In this document: positions 41,492 through 49,766 of the stretch, in pieces
Numbering within the stretch: the first letter of the stretch is position 1
Layout: the number at the start of each line of letters is the position of its first letter
NCBI RefSeq assembly: GCF_024127895.1
Contig: NZ_JAMYBK010000017.1
Coordinates: forward strand, 50,674 to 114,673
Reading direction: 5' to 3'
From: Pseudomonas guariconensis
Lineage (GTDB): Bacteria; Pseudomonadota; Gammaproteobacteria; Pseudomonadales; Pseudomonadaceae
Length of the DNA: 64,000 nucleotides
Translations under genes and position numbers: made by a program
The notes under the pieces: model-generated
What the model was told of the DNA's origin: nothing
Database searches by the model: none
Seen by the model: the letters and a program-made list of their open reading frames with translations, nothing else

Positions 41492-42049
41492 TTACCCCGG
41501 TCGAACGACTTCCCCAGTCGCCAGATTGCGAATCACGCTCGGATGCTTGCGCCCCCCCAGCGCCCCACCCAGCACCAGGTCCAGCTGGCCATGGAAATAC
41601 TGCTCCACCCGCAACCGGCTCTTGGCCGCCGGGCGCCCGCCGGGGTTGGCGGAGGTCGAGATCAGCGGCCCTACCAACGCGCACAGCTCCCGCACCAGCG
41701 GATGATCGCTGACCCGCAGCGCCACGGTGTCATGCTCCCCGGTCACCCACTCGGGCAACAGGTCCTGATGCGGCACCAGCCAGGTGTTCGGCCCCGGCCA
41801 GGTACTGCCCATGCGGTCGATCCAGTCCTGTGGAAAATCCTCGAACAGGAAATCGAACTGGCGGATATTGTCGGCCACCAGGATCAGCCCCTTGTCCACA
41901 GGCCGCGACTTGAGCGCCAGCAGGCGATACACCGCGTCTTCGTTCCACGGGTCGCAGCCCAGGCCCCAGACCGCCTCCGTCGGATAGGCGATCACCGCGC
42001 CCGCCCGAATCTCACGTGCGGCTTGTTGCACACGCCAACTGCTCACCAT
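41492..42049 (-). CDS. tsaC: Threonylcarbamoyl-AMP synthase
   Basis: YrdC/Sua5-type enzyme making TC-AMP for t6A modification of ANN-decoding tRNAs, 185 aa (single-domain TsaC length). It has IRAGAVIAYPTEAVWGLGCDP, LALKSRPVDKGLILV, WPGPNTWLVP, DTVALRVSDHP and PLISTSANPGG. It is 37 bp downstream of dprA, the common dprA-tsaC arrangement. Confidence 0.96.
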   Translation of the reverse strand: MVSSWRVQQAAREIRAGAVIAYPTEAVWGLGCDPWNEDAVYRLLALKSRPVDKGLILVADNIRQFDFLFEDFPQDWIDRMGSTWPGPNTWLVPHQDLLPEWVTGEHDTVALRVSDHPLVRELCALVGPLISTSANPGGRPAAKSRLRVEQYFHGQLDLVLGGALGGRKHPSVIRNLATGEVVRPG

Positions 42050-42086
42050 CGTCGTCTCTCCGCATAAAGGCTGACGCGCAGTTTAC

Positions 42087-43184
42087 TTAGCCGGCCCGGG
42101 CAAACCAACGCCCGGCTTCATTACCGACCCGCCCCTGCAGTTCGAGCTCGGTGAGGCTGGCCAGCACCTGGGCCAGCGGCTGGCCGCTGCGCTGGGCGAG
42201 CCCTTCGCTGGTCTGGGGGGCCGCCAGGAGCAGGGCGAGCAACGGATGATCGGGTTCGTCCACAGGCGCGGGAGGCAGGTTCTGCCAGCCGCGCAGGCTT
42301 TCCAGGATCTGTTCCACGCTTTCCACCAGCAGCGCGCCGTCGCGGATCAGTTGGTGACAGCCCTTGGCACCGGGATGATGGATCGAACCTGGAATCGCAT
42401 AGACCTCCCGCCCCTGCTCGGCAGCCAGCCGGGCAGTGATCAGCGAGCCGCTGGCCAGGCTCGCCTCCACCACCAGCACGCCCAACGACAAGCCGCTGAT
42501 GATCCGATTGCGCCGGGGGAAGTTGCCAGCGAGCGGCCCGGCATCGAGGGGATACTCGGAAACGAGCGCGCTGCCCCTGTCGATAATCGCCTGGGCCAAC
42601 TCACGGTGGCGCTGTGGATAAAGTTTTTGCAGGCCCGTGCCAAGCACGGCGATCGTCTGCCCTTCGGCCTCCAGCGCGGCCCGATGAGCGGCGCCATCCA
42701 CCCCCAGCGCCAGCCCGCTGGTGATGGTGAAACCAGCCCGGGCCAGGCACCGGGCAAACGCAGCAGCGGTATCCAGGGCAGGGGGTGAAGCACGTCTACT
42801 CCCAACGATAGCCAGCTGTGGCCGCTCCAGCAAAGCCGGGTTGCCCGCGACGAAAAGCAGCGGTGGAGCATCGTCCGTTTCGGCCAGCAAGGCCGGATAG
42901 GCAGGGTCGTCCCACATCAGCAAATGCTGCTCGGGACGCTCTAGCCAGGCCATTGCGGCGTTGGCACCGTCACGCACCTCGGCGCTGCGGCGGGCCTCGG
43001 CACAGGCTGCGGGCAACCCCAGCGAACGCCACGCGCTGGCCGGCGCCGTGAGTGCCGACGAGGCGCTGCCGAAGGCTTCGATCAGGGTACGCAAGCGCCG
43101 CGCCCCCACTTCGGGAAGACGATGCAGGCGCAATCGCGCCTCCAGTTCGGCAGGTGGGCAAGCGGCGCAAAAAGGTGGGGTCAT
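42087..43184 (-). CDS. dprA: DNA-processing protein DprA
   Basis: RecA loader for incoming single-stranded DNA in transformation, 365 aa. It has an N-terminal SAM-like region, a Rossmann core (LAIVGSRRASPPALDTAAAFARCLA, TITSGLALGVDGAAHRAAL, GSALVSEYPLDAGPLAGNFPRRNRIISGLS) and a C-terminal winged-helix (QTSEGLAQRSGQPLAQVLASLTELELQGRVG). All family motifs are intact. On its upstream side lies a 209-bp spacer and then def. In P. aeruginosa a LysM gene lies there; none is present here. Confidence 0.95.
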   Translation of the reverse strand: MTPPFCAACPPAELEARLRLHRLPEVGARRLRTLIEAFGSASSALTAPASAWRSLGLPAACAEARRSAEVRDGANAAMAWLERPEQHLLMWDDPAYPALLAETDDAPPLLFVAGNPALLERPQLAIVGSRRASPPALDTAAAFARCLARAGFTITSGLALGVDGAAHRAALEAEGQTIAVLGTGLQKLYPQRHRELAQAIIDRGSALVSEYPLDAGPLAGNFPRRNRIISGLSLGVLVVEASLASGSLITARLAAEQGREVYAIPGSIHHPGAKGCHQLIRDGALLVESVEQILESLRGWQNLPPAPVDEPDHPLLALLLAAPQTSEGLAQRSGQPLAQVLASLTELELQGRVGNEAGRWFARAG

Positions 43185-43393
43185 GGCGGATCATCCTTGA
43201 TCGACAGAGGGGTATCCACGTGGCACAACCTGTGGATAACTTTGTTGATAATACTTTGACAACCTGTCCATCGAATGAGGGACGAGGCGTCCTTTCACAC
43301 CCTAGCCGAGCTTTGCCAGGTGCCGAATTCCCCGTTTCCCTTTATTATGTGTGTTCAGTTTTCAACCGAACGCACAGTGACTGCCTGACCCCT
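43185..43393. promoter_or_regulatory. dprA-def divergent spacer with a perfect DnaA box
   Basis: The 209-bp spacer contains TGTGGATAA at 43231-43239 (perfect DnaA-box complement) and a near-match GTATCCACG at 43212. An AT-rich patch TTTGTTGATAATACTTTGACAA follows. Promoters for def and dprA must lie here. No gene is seen. Confidence 0.5.
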
Positions 43394-43900
43394 ATGGCCA
43401 TTCTGAACATTCTCGAATTCCCGGACCCGCGCCTGCGCACCATCGCCAAACCGGTGACGGAAGTCGACGACGCCCTGCGCCAGCTGATCGATGACATGTT
43501 TGAAACCATGTACGAAGCCCCTGGCATCGGCCTGGCCGCCACCCAGGTCAACGTGCACAAGCGCGTGGTGGTCATGGACCTGAGCGAGGACCGCAGCGAG
43601 CCGCGCGTGTTCATCAACCCCGAGATCGAGGAACTGACCCACGACATGGGCCAGTACCAGGAAGGTTGCCTGTCGGTGCCTGGCTTCTACGAGAACGTCG
43701 ACCGCCCGCTGCGTGTCAGGGTCAAGGCCCTGGACCGCGATGGCAAGCCCTACGAGCTGGAGGCCGAGGGCCTGCTGGCGGTGTGCATCCAGCATGAGTG
43801 CGACCACCTCAACGGCAAGCTGTTCGTCGATTACCTGTCACAGCTCAAACGCGACCGGATCAAGAAGAAGCTGGAAAAGCAGCACCGCCAGCAAGCCTGA
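43394..43900 (+). CDS. def: Peptide deformylase
   Basis: Metal enzyme removing the formyl group from nascent proteins, 168 aa. All three motifs are present: GIGLAATQV, EGCLSVP (C92 ligand) and QHECDHLNG (H134, E135, H138). The start MAILNILEFPDPRL is the family N-terminus; an open frame upstream is not used. It is the first gene of def-fmt-rsmB-trkA; an intrinsic terminator sits between def and fmt. Confidence 0.97.
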   Translation: MAILNILEFPDPRLRTIAKPVTEVDDALRQLIDDMFETMYEAPGIGLAATQVNVHKRVVVMDLSEDRSEPRVFINPEIEELTHDMGQYQEGCLSVPGFYENVDRPLRVRVKALDRDGKPYELEAEGLLAVCIQHECDHLNGKLFVDYLSQLKRDRIKKKLEKQHRQQA

Positions 43901-43914
43901 TCCACCCCTTCCAG

Positions 43915-43946
43915 AAGGCTTGCCACGGCAAGCCTTTTTCTTTTTT
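43915..43946 (+). terminator. Intrinsic terminator between def and fmt
   Basis: AAGGCTTGCC-AC-GGCAAGCCTT stem (43915-43936) followed by TTTCTTTTTT. The canonical structure lies inside an operon-like run, so it probably lets def be expressed above fmt by partial termination. Confidence 0.8.
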
Positions 43947-43960
43947 GAAGCGAGAACTCC

Positions 43961-44893
43961 ATGCGCATCGTCTTCGCAGGCACACCAGAGTTTGCCGCCG
44001 AACACCTCAAGGCCTTGCTCGACAGCCCCTATGACGTGGTGGCCGTCTACACTCAGCCGGACCGCCCGGCCGGGCGTGGCCAGAAGCTCATGCCCAGCCC
44101 GGTCAAGCAACTGGCCATGGCCCACGACATCCCGGTGTTCCAGCCGCCGACCCTGCGCAACGCCGAGGCCCAGGCAGAGCTCGCCGCGCTCGCCCCAGAC
44201 CTGATGGTGGTGGTCGCCTATGGCCTGATCCTGCCCCAGGCGGTGCTCGATATCCCGCGCCTGGGCTGCATCAACAGCCACGCCTCCTTGCTGCCGCGCT
44301 GGCGCGGCGCGGCGCCGATCCAGCGCGCCGTGGAAGCGGGCGACGCCGAGAGCGGCGTCACCGTGATGCGCATGGAGGCCGGCCTGGACACAGGCCCGAT
44401 GCTGCTCAAGGTGGTCACCCCCATCGGCGCCGAGGACACCGGCGGCAGCCTGCACGACCGCCTCGCCGAGATGGGCCCACCCGCCGTGGTGCAGGCCATC
44501 GCCGGCCTTGCCGATGGCAGCCTGCAAGGCGAGGTGCAGGACGATGCCCTGGCCACCTATGCACACAAGCTGAACAAGGACGAGGCGCGCATCGACTGGA
44601 GCCGCCCGGCTGTCGAGCTGGAACGTCTGATCCGTGCCTTCAACCCGTGGCCGGTGTGCCACAGCACCCTCGACGGGGAAAGCGTGAAGGTCCTGGCCGC
44701 GACCTTGTCCACAGGCACGGGCACCCCCGGCGAGATCCTCAGCGCCAGCAAGGATGGCCTGGTGGTCGCCTGCGGCGAGCAGGCGCTGTGCCTGACCCGC
44801 CTGCAACTGCCCGGCGGCAAGGCCCTGGGCTTTAGCGACCTGTTCAACAGCCGCCGCGAGAAGTTCGCCAGCCACAAGGTACTCGGCCAATGA
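43961..44893 (+). CDS. fmt: Methionyl-tRNA formyltransferase
   Basis: Formylates initiator Met-tRNA using 10-formyl-THF, 310 aa. N-terminal catalytic domain: RIVFAGTPEFAAEHLKAL, VAYGLILPQAVLDIPRLGCINSHASLLPRWRGAAPIQRAVEAGD with the catalytic Asn-His-Asp pattern (D in AGLDTGPMLL). C-terminal OB domain after about 205. The stop overlaps the rsmB start (ATGA). Confidence 0.97.
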   Translation: MRIVFAGTPEFAAEHLKALLDSPYDVVAVYTQPDRPAGRGQKLMPSPVKQLAMAHDIPVFQPPTLRNAEAQAELAALAPDLMVVVAYGLILPQAVLDIPRLGCINSHASLLPRWRGAAPIQRAVEAGDAESGVTVMRMEAGLDTGPMLLKVVTPIGAEDTGGSLHDRLAEMGPPAVVQAIAGLADGSLQGEVQDDALATYAHKLNKDEARIDWSRPAVELERLIRAFNPWPVCHSTLDGESVKVLAATLSTGTGTPGEILSASKDGLVVACGEQALCLTRLQLPGGKALGFSDLFNSRREKFASHKVLGQ

Positions 44894-46200
44894 ACCCACG
44901 CCTGGCCGCCGCCCGCGCCCTGGCCGCCGTGCTCAGTGGCAAGGCCTCGCTGAACAGCTCGTTGCCGGCGCAGTTGGACAAGGTCGAGGACCGTGACCGG
45001 GGCCTGGTCCAGGACCTGGCCTTCGGCACCGCCCGCTGGCAACCACGCCTGGAGCTGCTGGCCGCGCAGTTGCTGCAAAAGCCCTTCAAGGCCGCCGACA
45101 GCGATGTGCAGGCGTTGCTGCTGGTCGGCCTGTACCAGCTGTTCTATACGCGCATCCCGGCCCACGCCGCCATCGGCGAGACCGTCGGCTGCGCCGACAA
45201 ACTGAAGAAGCCTTGGGCCAAGGGCTTGCTCAATGCCGTGCTGCGCCGCGCCCAGCGCGAAGGCGAGGGCATCCTCGCGGGCATGGCGCGCGACCCAGTG
45301 GTACGCACCGCTCACCCACGCTGGCTGCAGAAGTCGCTCAAGGCCTTCTGGCCCGAGCAGTGGGAGGCCATCTGCGCCGCCAACAATGCCCATCCGCCGA
45401 TGATCCTGCGGGTCAACCGTCGCCACCACAGCCGCGACGCCTACCTGGCCCTGCTGGCCGAGGCCGGTATCGCCGCCAGCCCCTGCCGGTACAGCCGCGA
45501 CGGTATCCTGCTGGCCGAGGCCTGCGACGTACGCGGCCTGCCGGGTTTCGCCGAAGGCTGGGTCAGCGTGCAGGATGAAGCCGCGCAACTGGCCGCCGAC
45601 CTGCTGGAGCTGGCACCCGGGCAGCGCGTGCTGGATGCCTGCTGCGCACCGGGTGGCAAGACCTGCCACCTGCTCGAAGCCGAGGCCGGCCTGGGCGAGG
45701 TCGTGGCCATCGACCTGGAAGAGAAGCGCCTGGCGCGGGTCCGCGAGAACCTCGAGCGCCTGGGCCTCGACGCCCGGCTGATCGCCTGCGATGCCCGCGA
45801 CACAGCCAGTTGGTGGGACGGCAAGCCGTTCCAGCGCATCCTGCTGGACGCTCCGTGCTCGGCCACCGGCGTGATCCGCCGCCACCCGGACATCAAGCTG
45901 ACCCGCCAGGCCGACGACATTCCGGCCCTGGCCGCCCTGCAAGGCGAGCTGCTCGATGCCCTGTGGCCGACCCTGGAAGTCGGTGGCATGCTGCTCTATG
46001 CGACCTGCTCGAGCCTGCCGACGGAAAACACCGACGTGATCGACGCCTTCCTCGCCCGCACCCCAGGCGCCCGCGAGCTGGACCTGGCGACCGAGGCTGG
46101 CCTGCGCCAACCCCATGGTCGCCAGTTGCTGGCCCAGGAAGGCGGCCACGACGGCTTCTACTATGCCAAGCTGATCAAGATCGCCGCCTCGCGCGGATAA
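44890..46200 (+). CDS. rsmB: 16S rRNA (cytosine-967-C5)-methyltransferase
   Basis: SAM-dependent RNA methyltransferase (Sun/Fmu), 436 aa. It has an N-terminal NusB-like RNA-binding domain (1-140), SAM site VLDACCAPGGKTCHLLEAEAG, DAPCSATGVIRRHPDIK (second cysteine) and the catalytic nucleophile C373 in LLYATCSSLPTENTD. It is coupled to fmt by a 4-bp overlap; trkA follows after 25 bp. Confidence 0.96.
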   Translation: MNPRLAAARALAAVLSGKASLNSSLPAQLDKVEDRDRGLVQDLAFGTARWQPRLELLAAQLLQKPFKAADSDVQALLLVGLYQLFYTRIPAHAAIGETVGCADKLKKPWAKGLLNAVLRRAQREGEGILAGMARDPVVRTAHPRWLQKSLKAFWPEQWEAICAANNAHPPMILRVNRRHHSRDAYLALLAEAGIAASPCRYSRDGILLAEACDVRGLPGFAEGWVSVQDEAAQLAADLLELAPGQRVLDACCAPGGKTCHLLEAEAGLGEVVAIDLEEKRLARVRENLERLGLDARLIACDARDTASWWDGKPFQRILLDAPCSATGVIRRHPDIKLTRQADDIPALAALQGELLDALWPTLEVGGMLLYATCSSLPTENTDVIDAFLARTPGARELDLATEAGLRQPHGRQLLAQEGGHDGFYYAKLIKIAASRG

Positions 46201-46225
46201 GCAAGCACAAGGACCAGGACTCGCG

Positions 46226-47599
46226 ATGAAGATCATCATCCTCGGCGCAGGGCAGGTAGGCGGTACGCTGGCAGAACACCTGGCCAGCGAAGCCAACGAC
46301 ATCACCGTGGTCGACACCGACGGCGACCGCCTGCGCGACCTCGGCGACCGCCTCGACATCCGCACCGTGCAGGGCCGTGGCTCGCTGCCCACGGTGCTGC
46401 GCCAGGCCGGTGCCGACGATGCCGACATGCTGGTGGCGGTGACCAACAGCGACGAGACCAACATGGTGGCCTGCCAGGTCGCCTACACGTTGTTCCACAC
46501 CCCGACCAAGATCGCCCGGGTGCGTGAATCCGCCTACCTGACGCGCGCCGAGCTGTTCGACAACGAAGCCATCCCGGTGGACGTGCTGATCAGCCCCGAG
46601 CAGGTGGTGACCAACTACATCAAGCGCCTGATCGAGCACCCCGGTGCCCTGCAGGTGATCGACTTCGCCGAGGGCAAGGCCCAGCTGGTGGCGGTCAAGG
46701 CCTACTACGGTGGCCCCCTGGTGGGCCAGCAACTGCGCCAGATCCGCGCCCACATGCCGAGCATCGATACCCGCGTGGCGGCGATCTTCCGCCGCGACCG
46801 GCCGATCAAGCCCCATGGCGACACGGTGATCGAGGCCGACGACGAAGTCTTCTTCATCGCCGCCAGGGGCCACATCCGCGCGGTGATGGGCGAGCTGCGC
46901 CGTATCGACGAAACCAACAAGCGCGTGGTCATCGCCGGTGGCGGGCAGATCGGCGAACGCCTGGCCGAGGCCATCGAGAGCCGCTACCAGGTGAAGATCA
47001 TCGAGATGAGCCCGGCGCGTTGCCGCCACCTCTCCGACACCCTGGAAAGCACCGTGGTCCTGCAGGGCAGCGCCTCGGACAAGGACCTGATGCTCGAGGA
47101 GAACATCTCCGACGCCGACGTGTTCCTGGCCCTGACCAACGACGACGAGGCCAACATCATGTCCTCGCTGCTGGCCAAGCGCCTGGGTGCACGCAAGGTG
47201 ATGACGCTGATCAACAACCCGGCCTATGTCGACCTGGTCCAGGGCGGCGACATCGATATCGCCATCAGCCCGCAGTTGGCCACCATCGGCACCCTGCTGG
47301 CCCACGTGCGCCGTGGCGACATCGTCAGCGTGCATTCCCTGCGCCGTGGTGCGGCCGAGGCCATCGAAGCGGTGGCCCATGGCGACTCGAAGTCGAGCAA
47401 GGTGATCGGCAAGGCCATCGAGGACATCGCCCTGCCGCCAGGCACCACCATCGGCGCGATCATCCGCGACGAGGAAGTGCTGATCGCCCACGACGACACG
47501 GTGATCGAGGCGGGCGACCATGTGATCCTGTTCGTTGTGGATAAGAAGCATATCCGTGACGTGGAGAAGCTGTTCCACGTGGGGCTGAGTTTCTTCTAG
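46226..47599 (+). CDS. trkA: Trk potassium uptake system peripheral protein TrkA
   Basis: NAD(H)-binding regulatory subunit of TrkG/TrkH K+ uptake, 457 aa, cytoplasmic face. Two RCK_N/RCK_C repeats: MKIIILGAGQVGGTLAEHLA at the N-terminus and KRVVIAGGGQIGERLAEAIE at about 232. Each is followed by a C-terminal ligand domain (KPHGDTVIEADDEVFFIA; AHDDTVIEAGDHVILFVV). It ends the def-fmt-rsmB-trkA run. Confidence 0.97.
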   Translation: MKIIILGAGQVGGTLAEHLASEANDITVVDTDGDRLRDLGDRLDIRTVQGRGSLPTVLRQAGADDADMLVAVTNSDETNMVACQVAYTLFHTPTKIARVRESAYLTRAELFDNEAIPVDVLISPEQVVTNYIKRLIEHPGALQVIDFAEGKAQLVAVKAYYGGPLVGQQLRQIRAHMPSIDTRVAAIFRRDRPIKPHGDTVIEADDEVFFIAARGHIRAVMGELRRIDETNKRVVIAGGGQIGERLAEAIESRYQVKIIEMSPARCRHLSDTLESTVVLQGSASDKDLMLEENISDADVFLALTNDDEANIMSSLLAKRLGARKVMTLINNPAYVDLVQGGDIDIAISPQLATIGTLLAHVRRGDIVSVHSLRRGAAEAIEAVAHGDSKSSKVIGKAIEDIALPPGTTIGAIIRDEEVLIAHDDTVIEAGDHVILFVVDKKHIRDVEKLFHVGLSFF

Positions 47600-47610
47600 G
47601 AGGAAGCAGC

Positions 47611-47928
47611 ATGCGCGAATCACTGGAGAAGATGCTGGCCAAGGGTGTGGACAACGCCCTGCTGCGATTCGGCCTGGGCAAGGCCTGGCTCGACGAAGGC
47701 AACGGTGCCGAGGCGGCCGTGCACCTGGCGCGTTGCGTCGAGCATGATCCGAAGTATTCGGCGGCATGGAAGCTGCTGGGCAAGGCGTACCAGCTGCAGG
47801 GCGACCTGGCGGCGGCGCGCAAGGCCTGGGAGGAGGGGATCGTGGCGGCGCAGGGCCATGGCGACAAGCAGGCCGAGCGGGAGATGATGGTGTATCTCAA
47901 GAGGCTGGATAAAGCGTCGAAGCCCTGA
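47611..47928 (+). CDS. Small tetratricopeptide-repeat protein
   Basis: 105-aa soluble protein with about two TPR units: NALLRFGLGKAWLDEGNGAEAAVHLARCVEHDP and YSAAWKLLGKAYQLQGDLAAARKAWEEGI. AGGAGG 8 nt before the ATG gives a very good SD, and it is 11 bp after trkA, so it is likely co-transcribed. Partner unknown. Confidence 0.88.
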   Translation: MRESLEKMLAKGVDNALLRFGLGKAWLDEGNGAEAAVHLARCVEHDPKYSAAWKLLGKAYQLQGDLAAARKAWEEGIVAAQGHGDKQAEREMMVYLKRLDKASKP

Positions 47929-47974
47929 AAAACCTTGCAGGGCGCCGTGCCGCTTCAGAACGTTCAGTTGCCTT

Positions 47975-48172
47975 TGGGGCCGCTTCGCGCCCCATCGCCG
48001 GCAAGCCGGCTCCCACAGGGGTGGCCAGTGCTGCGCGCAAATCATGTGGCATGCAGAGGACGCTGTGGGAGATTACCCAACCTTTGGGCTGCGCTGTCAC
48101 GCAGAGAACTGATAGTGGCTTTACGCGGCCCCTGTGGGAGCCGGCTTGCCGGCGATGGGCTGCAAAGCAGCC
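47975..48172. repeat. REP pair with about 110-bp spacer
   Basis: CATCGCCGGCAAGCCGGCTC at 47994 and its reverse complement ending at about 48158, with GGGGCCGCTTCGCGCCCC and GGGCTGCAAAGCAGCCCC tails. The spacer includes a partial third copy (TGTGGGAG at 48064). No gene in it. Convergent genes flank the region. Confidence 0.8.
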
Positions 48173-48202
48173 CCAAATGGCAGGCATCGGGCCCAGCGCC
48201 AC

Positions 48203-49090
48203 TCAGTACCAGCGCGCCTCGCCCGCCGGGCGCTTCTTGAAGCGTTTCATGCTCCACATATACTGGCTCGGGTACTCGCGCACATAGCGTTCGACCACCT
48301 TGCTCATGGCCGCCGCCGACACCGTCACGTCCTCGCTGTACATCTCCTGCGGCGCCGCCTCCAGGAACACCTTGAACCCCGACCCATCGGGCAGGCGCAG
48401 GGCATGCAGGAACACCCCCACGGCCTTGCCGCCGGCCAGCATGTTCGGCACGAACTTGCTGGTCAGGGCCTGGGTGCCGAGGAACGGCACGAACACCCCG
48501 GCGGACTCGGCCGGCTCCGGGTCGGCGGGAATGCCCACCTGGCCGCCACGGCGCACTTCCTTGATCACGCTGAGGATGCCTTCCTTGGTCGAAGGCGCCA
48601 CCCGGTTGCCCATCTGCACCCGCTGCTCACGCAGCAGGTCGTCCACCGCCTTCAACTTGGGCGGTCGGTAGAAGATGATCGGCTTGCACTGGCTGCAATA
48701 GAAGTGGTTCAGCACCTCCCAGTTGCCCAGGTGGCTGGTGATGCCGACCACGCCCTTGCCCGAGGCCAGGGCCTGCTCCAGCACTTCCAGGCCGTGCACC
48801 TCCTTGACCAGCTCCAGCGAACGCTGCGGTGGCCAGATCCAGGCACAGGCGCTCTCGACGAAGGACTTGCCGATGTCCATCAGCGCACGGCCGACGAGCT
48901 TCTCGCGTTCGGCCGGGTCCATCTCCGGGAAGCACTTGGCCAGGTTGATGCGCACCACGTTGCGCGAGCCGTTGGGGACCTTCCACATGAGCCAGCCGAT
49001 ACCCGCGCCGACGCGCTGTACCGCGCTCCAGGGCAGCTTGGCGAACAGTCGCAGCACCCCGACCATCAGGGCGCCCTTGAATTTTTCCAC
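48203..49090 (-). CDS. lpxL: Lipid A biosynthesis lauroyl acyltransferase family protein
   Basis: Inner-membrane LpxL/HtrB-type acyltransferase adding a secondary acyl chain to lipid A, 295 aa. HxxxxE catalytic motif in ITSHLGNWEVLN, substrate motif FYRPPKLKAVD, GGQVGIPADPEPAESAGVFVPFLG. It starts with GTG (MEKFKGALMVGVLRLFAKLPW). The gene neighbourhood (tag, glyQS) matches PA0011 (htrB2 type) rather than other HtrB copies; which acyl chain it adds is not shown. Confidence 0.9.
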   Translation of the reverse strand: MEKFKGALMVGVLRLFAKLPWSAVQRVGAGIGWLMWKVPNGSRNVVRINLAKCFPEMDPAEREKLVGRALMDIGKSFVESACAWIWPPQRSLELVKEVHGLEVLEQALASGKGVVGITSHLGNWEVLNHFYCSQCKPIIFYRPPKLKAVDDLLREQRVQMGNRVAPSTKEGILSVIKEVRRGGQVGIPADPEPAESAGVFVPFLGTQALTSKFVPNMLAGGKAVGVFLHALRLPDGSGFKVFLEAAPQEMYSEDVTVSAAAMSKVVERYVREYPSQYMWSMKRFKKRPAGEARWY

Positions 49091-49131
49091 AGGCCGATTC
49101 CTTATTTCTGCAAGGCGCGCATTGTAACCTT

Positions 49132-49683
49132 TCAGCGCAGCAGGGCGGCGTAGCGATCGCAGTCGGTGGTGTGGTCCATGACCATGCCGGTGGCCTGCAT
49201 GAAGGCGTAGCAGATGGTCGGGCCGACAAAGGTGAAACCGGCTTTCTGCAGGGCCTTGCTCATGGCCCTGGCCTCGTCGGTGACCGCCGGCACTTCGCTA
49301 CGGTCCTTGAAATGGTTGACCTTCGGCACACCGCCGACGAACGACCACAGCCATTCGCCAGGGTTATCCACAGCCAGCCAGGCCCGGGCATTGCGCCGGG
49401 CGGCGTTGAGCTTGAGGCGGTTGCGGATGATGCCGGGGTCGAGCATCAGTGCGTCGATCCGTTCGTCGCTCATCTGCGCAAGCTGCACCGGGTCGAAGCC
49501 GTGCAGCACTTGCCGGTAGCGCTCGCGCTTCTTCAATACGGTGATCCAGGAGAGCCCGGCCTGGAACCCTTCGAGCAAAAGCATCTCGAAGAGCAACGCC
49601 GGGTCACGCTGCGGCGTTCCCCACTCCTGGTCGTGATAGGCCTGGTACAACGGATCGTCGGTACACCAAAAGCAGCGTGGCAT
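49132..49683 (-). CDS. tag: DNA-3-methyladenine glycosylase I
   Basis: Constitutive base excision repair glycosylase removing 3-methyladenine, 183 aa. Zinc-binding N-terminus MPRCFWCTDDPLYQAYHDQEWG (C4, H17), core LFEMLLLEGFQAGLSWITVLKKRERYR, C-terminal FVGPTICYAFMQATGMVMDHTTDCDRY with the remaining ligands. It is divergent from glyQ; the lpxL gene follows 41 bp downstream. Confidence 0.96.
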   Translation of the reverse strand: MPRCFWCTDDPLYQAYHDQEWGTPQRDPALLFEMLLLEGFQAGLSWITVLKKRERYRQVLHGFDPVQLAQMSDERIDALMLDPGIIRNRLKLNAARRNARAWLAVDNPGEWLWSFVGGVPKVNHFKDRSEVPAVTDEARAMSKALQKAGFTFVGPTICYAFMQATGMVMDHTTDCDRYAALLR

Positions 49684-49766
49684 AAGGCTCCAATGAGTAG
49701 AGGGCGAGGCGAATCAGGTTATACTCCCGCTCTTTACATCCGCATCCCCAGATACAGGTGAATTTC

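Noticed and set aside
43231..43239. Chromosomal replication origin in the dprA-def spacer
   Set aside because: Only one perfect DnaA box and one near-match, and no dnaA/rpmH nearby. Listed as a box, not as oriC.
48203..49090. LpxM rather than LpxL assignment
   Set aside because: Sequence alone does not separate LpxL and LpxM in pseudomonads; kept as an LpxL/HtrB-family call because of its gene context.
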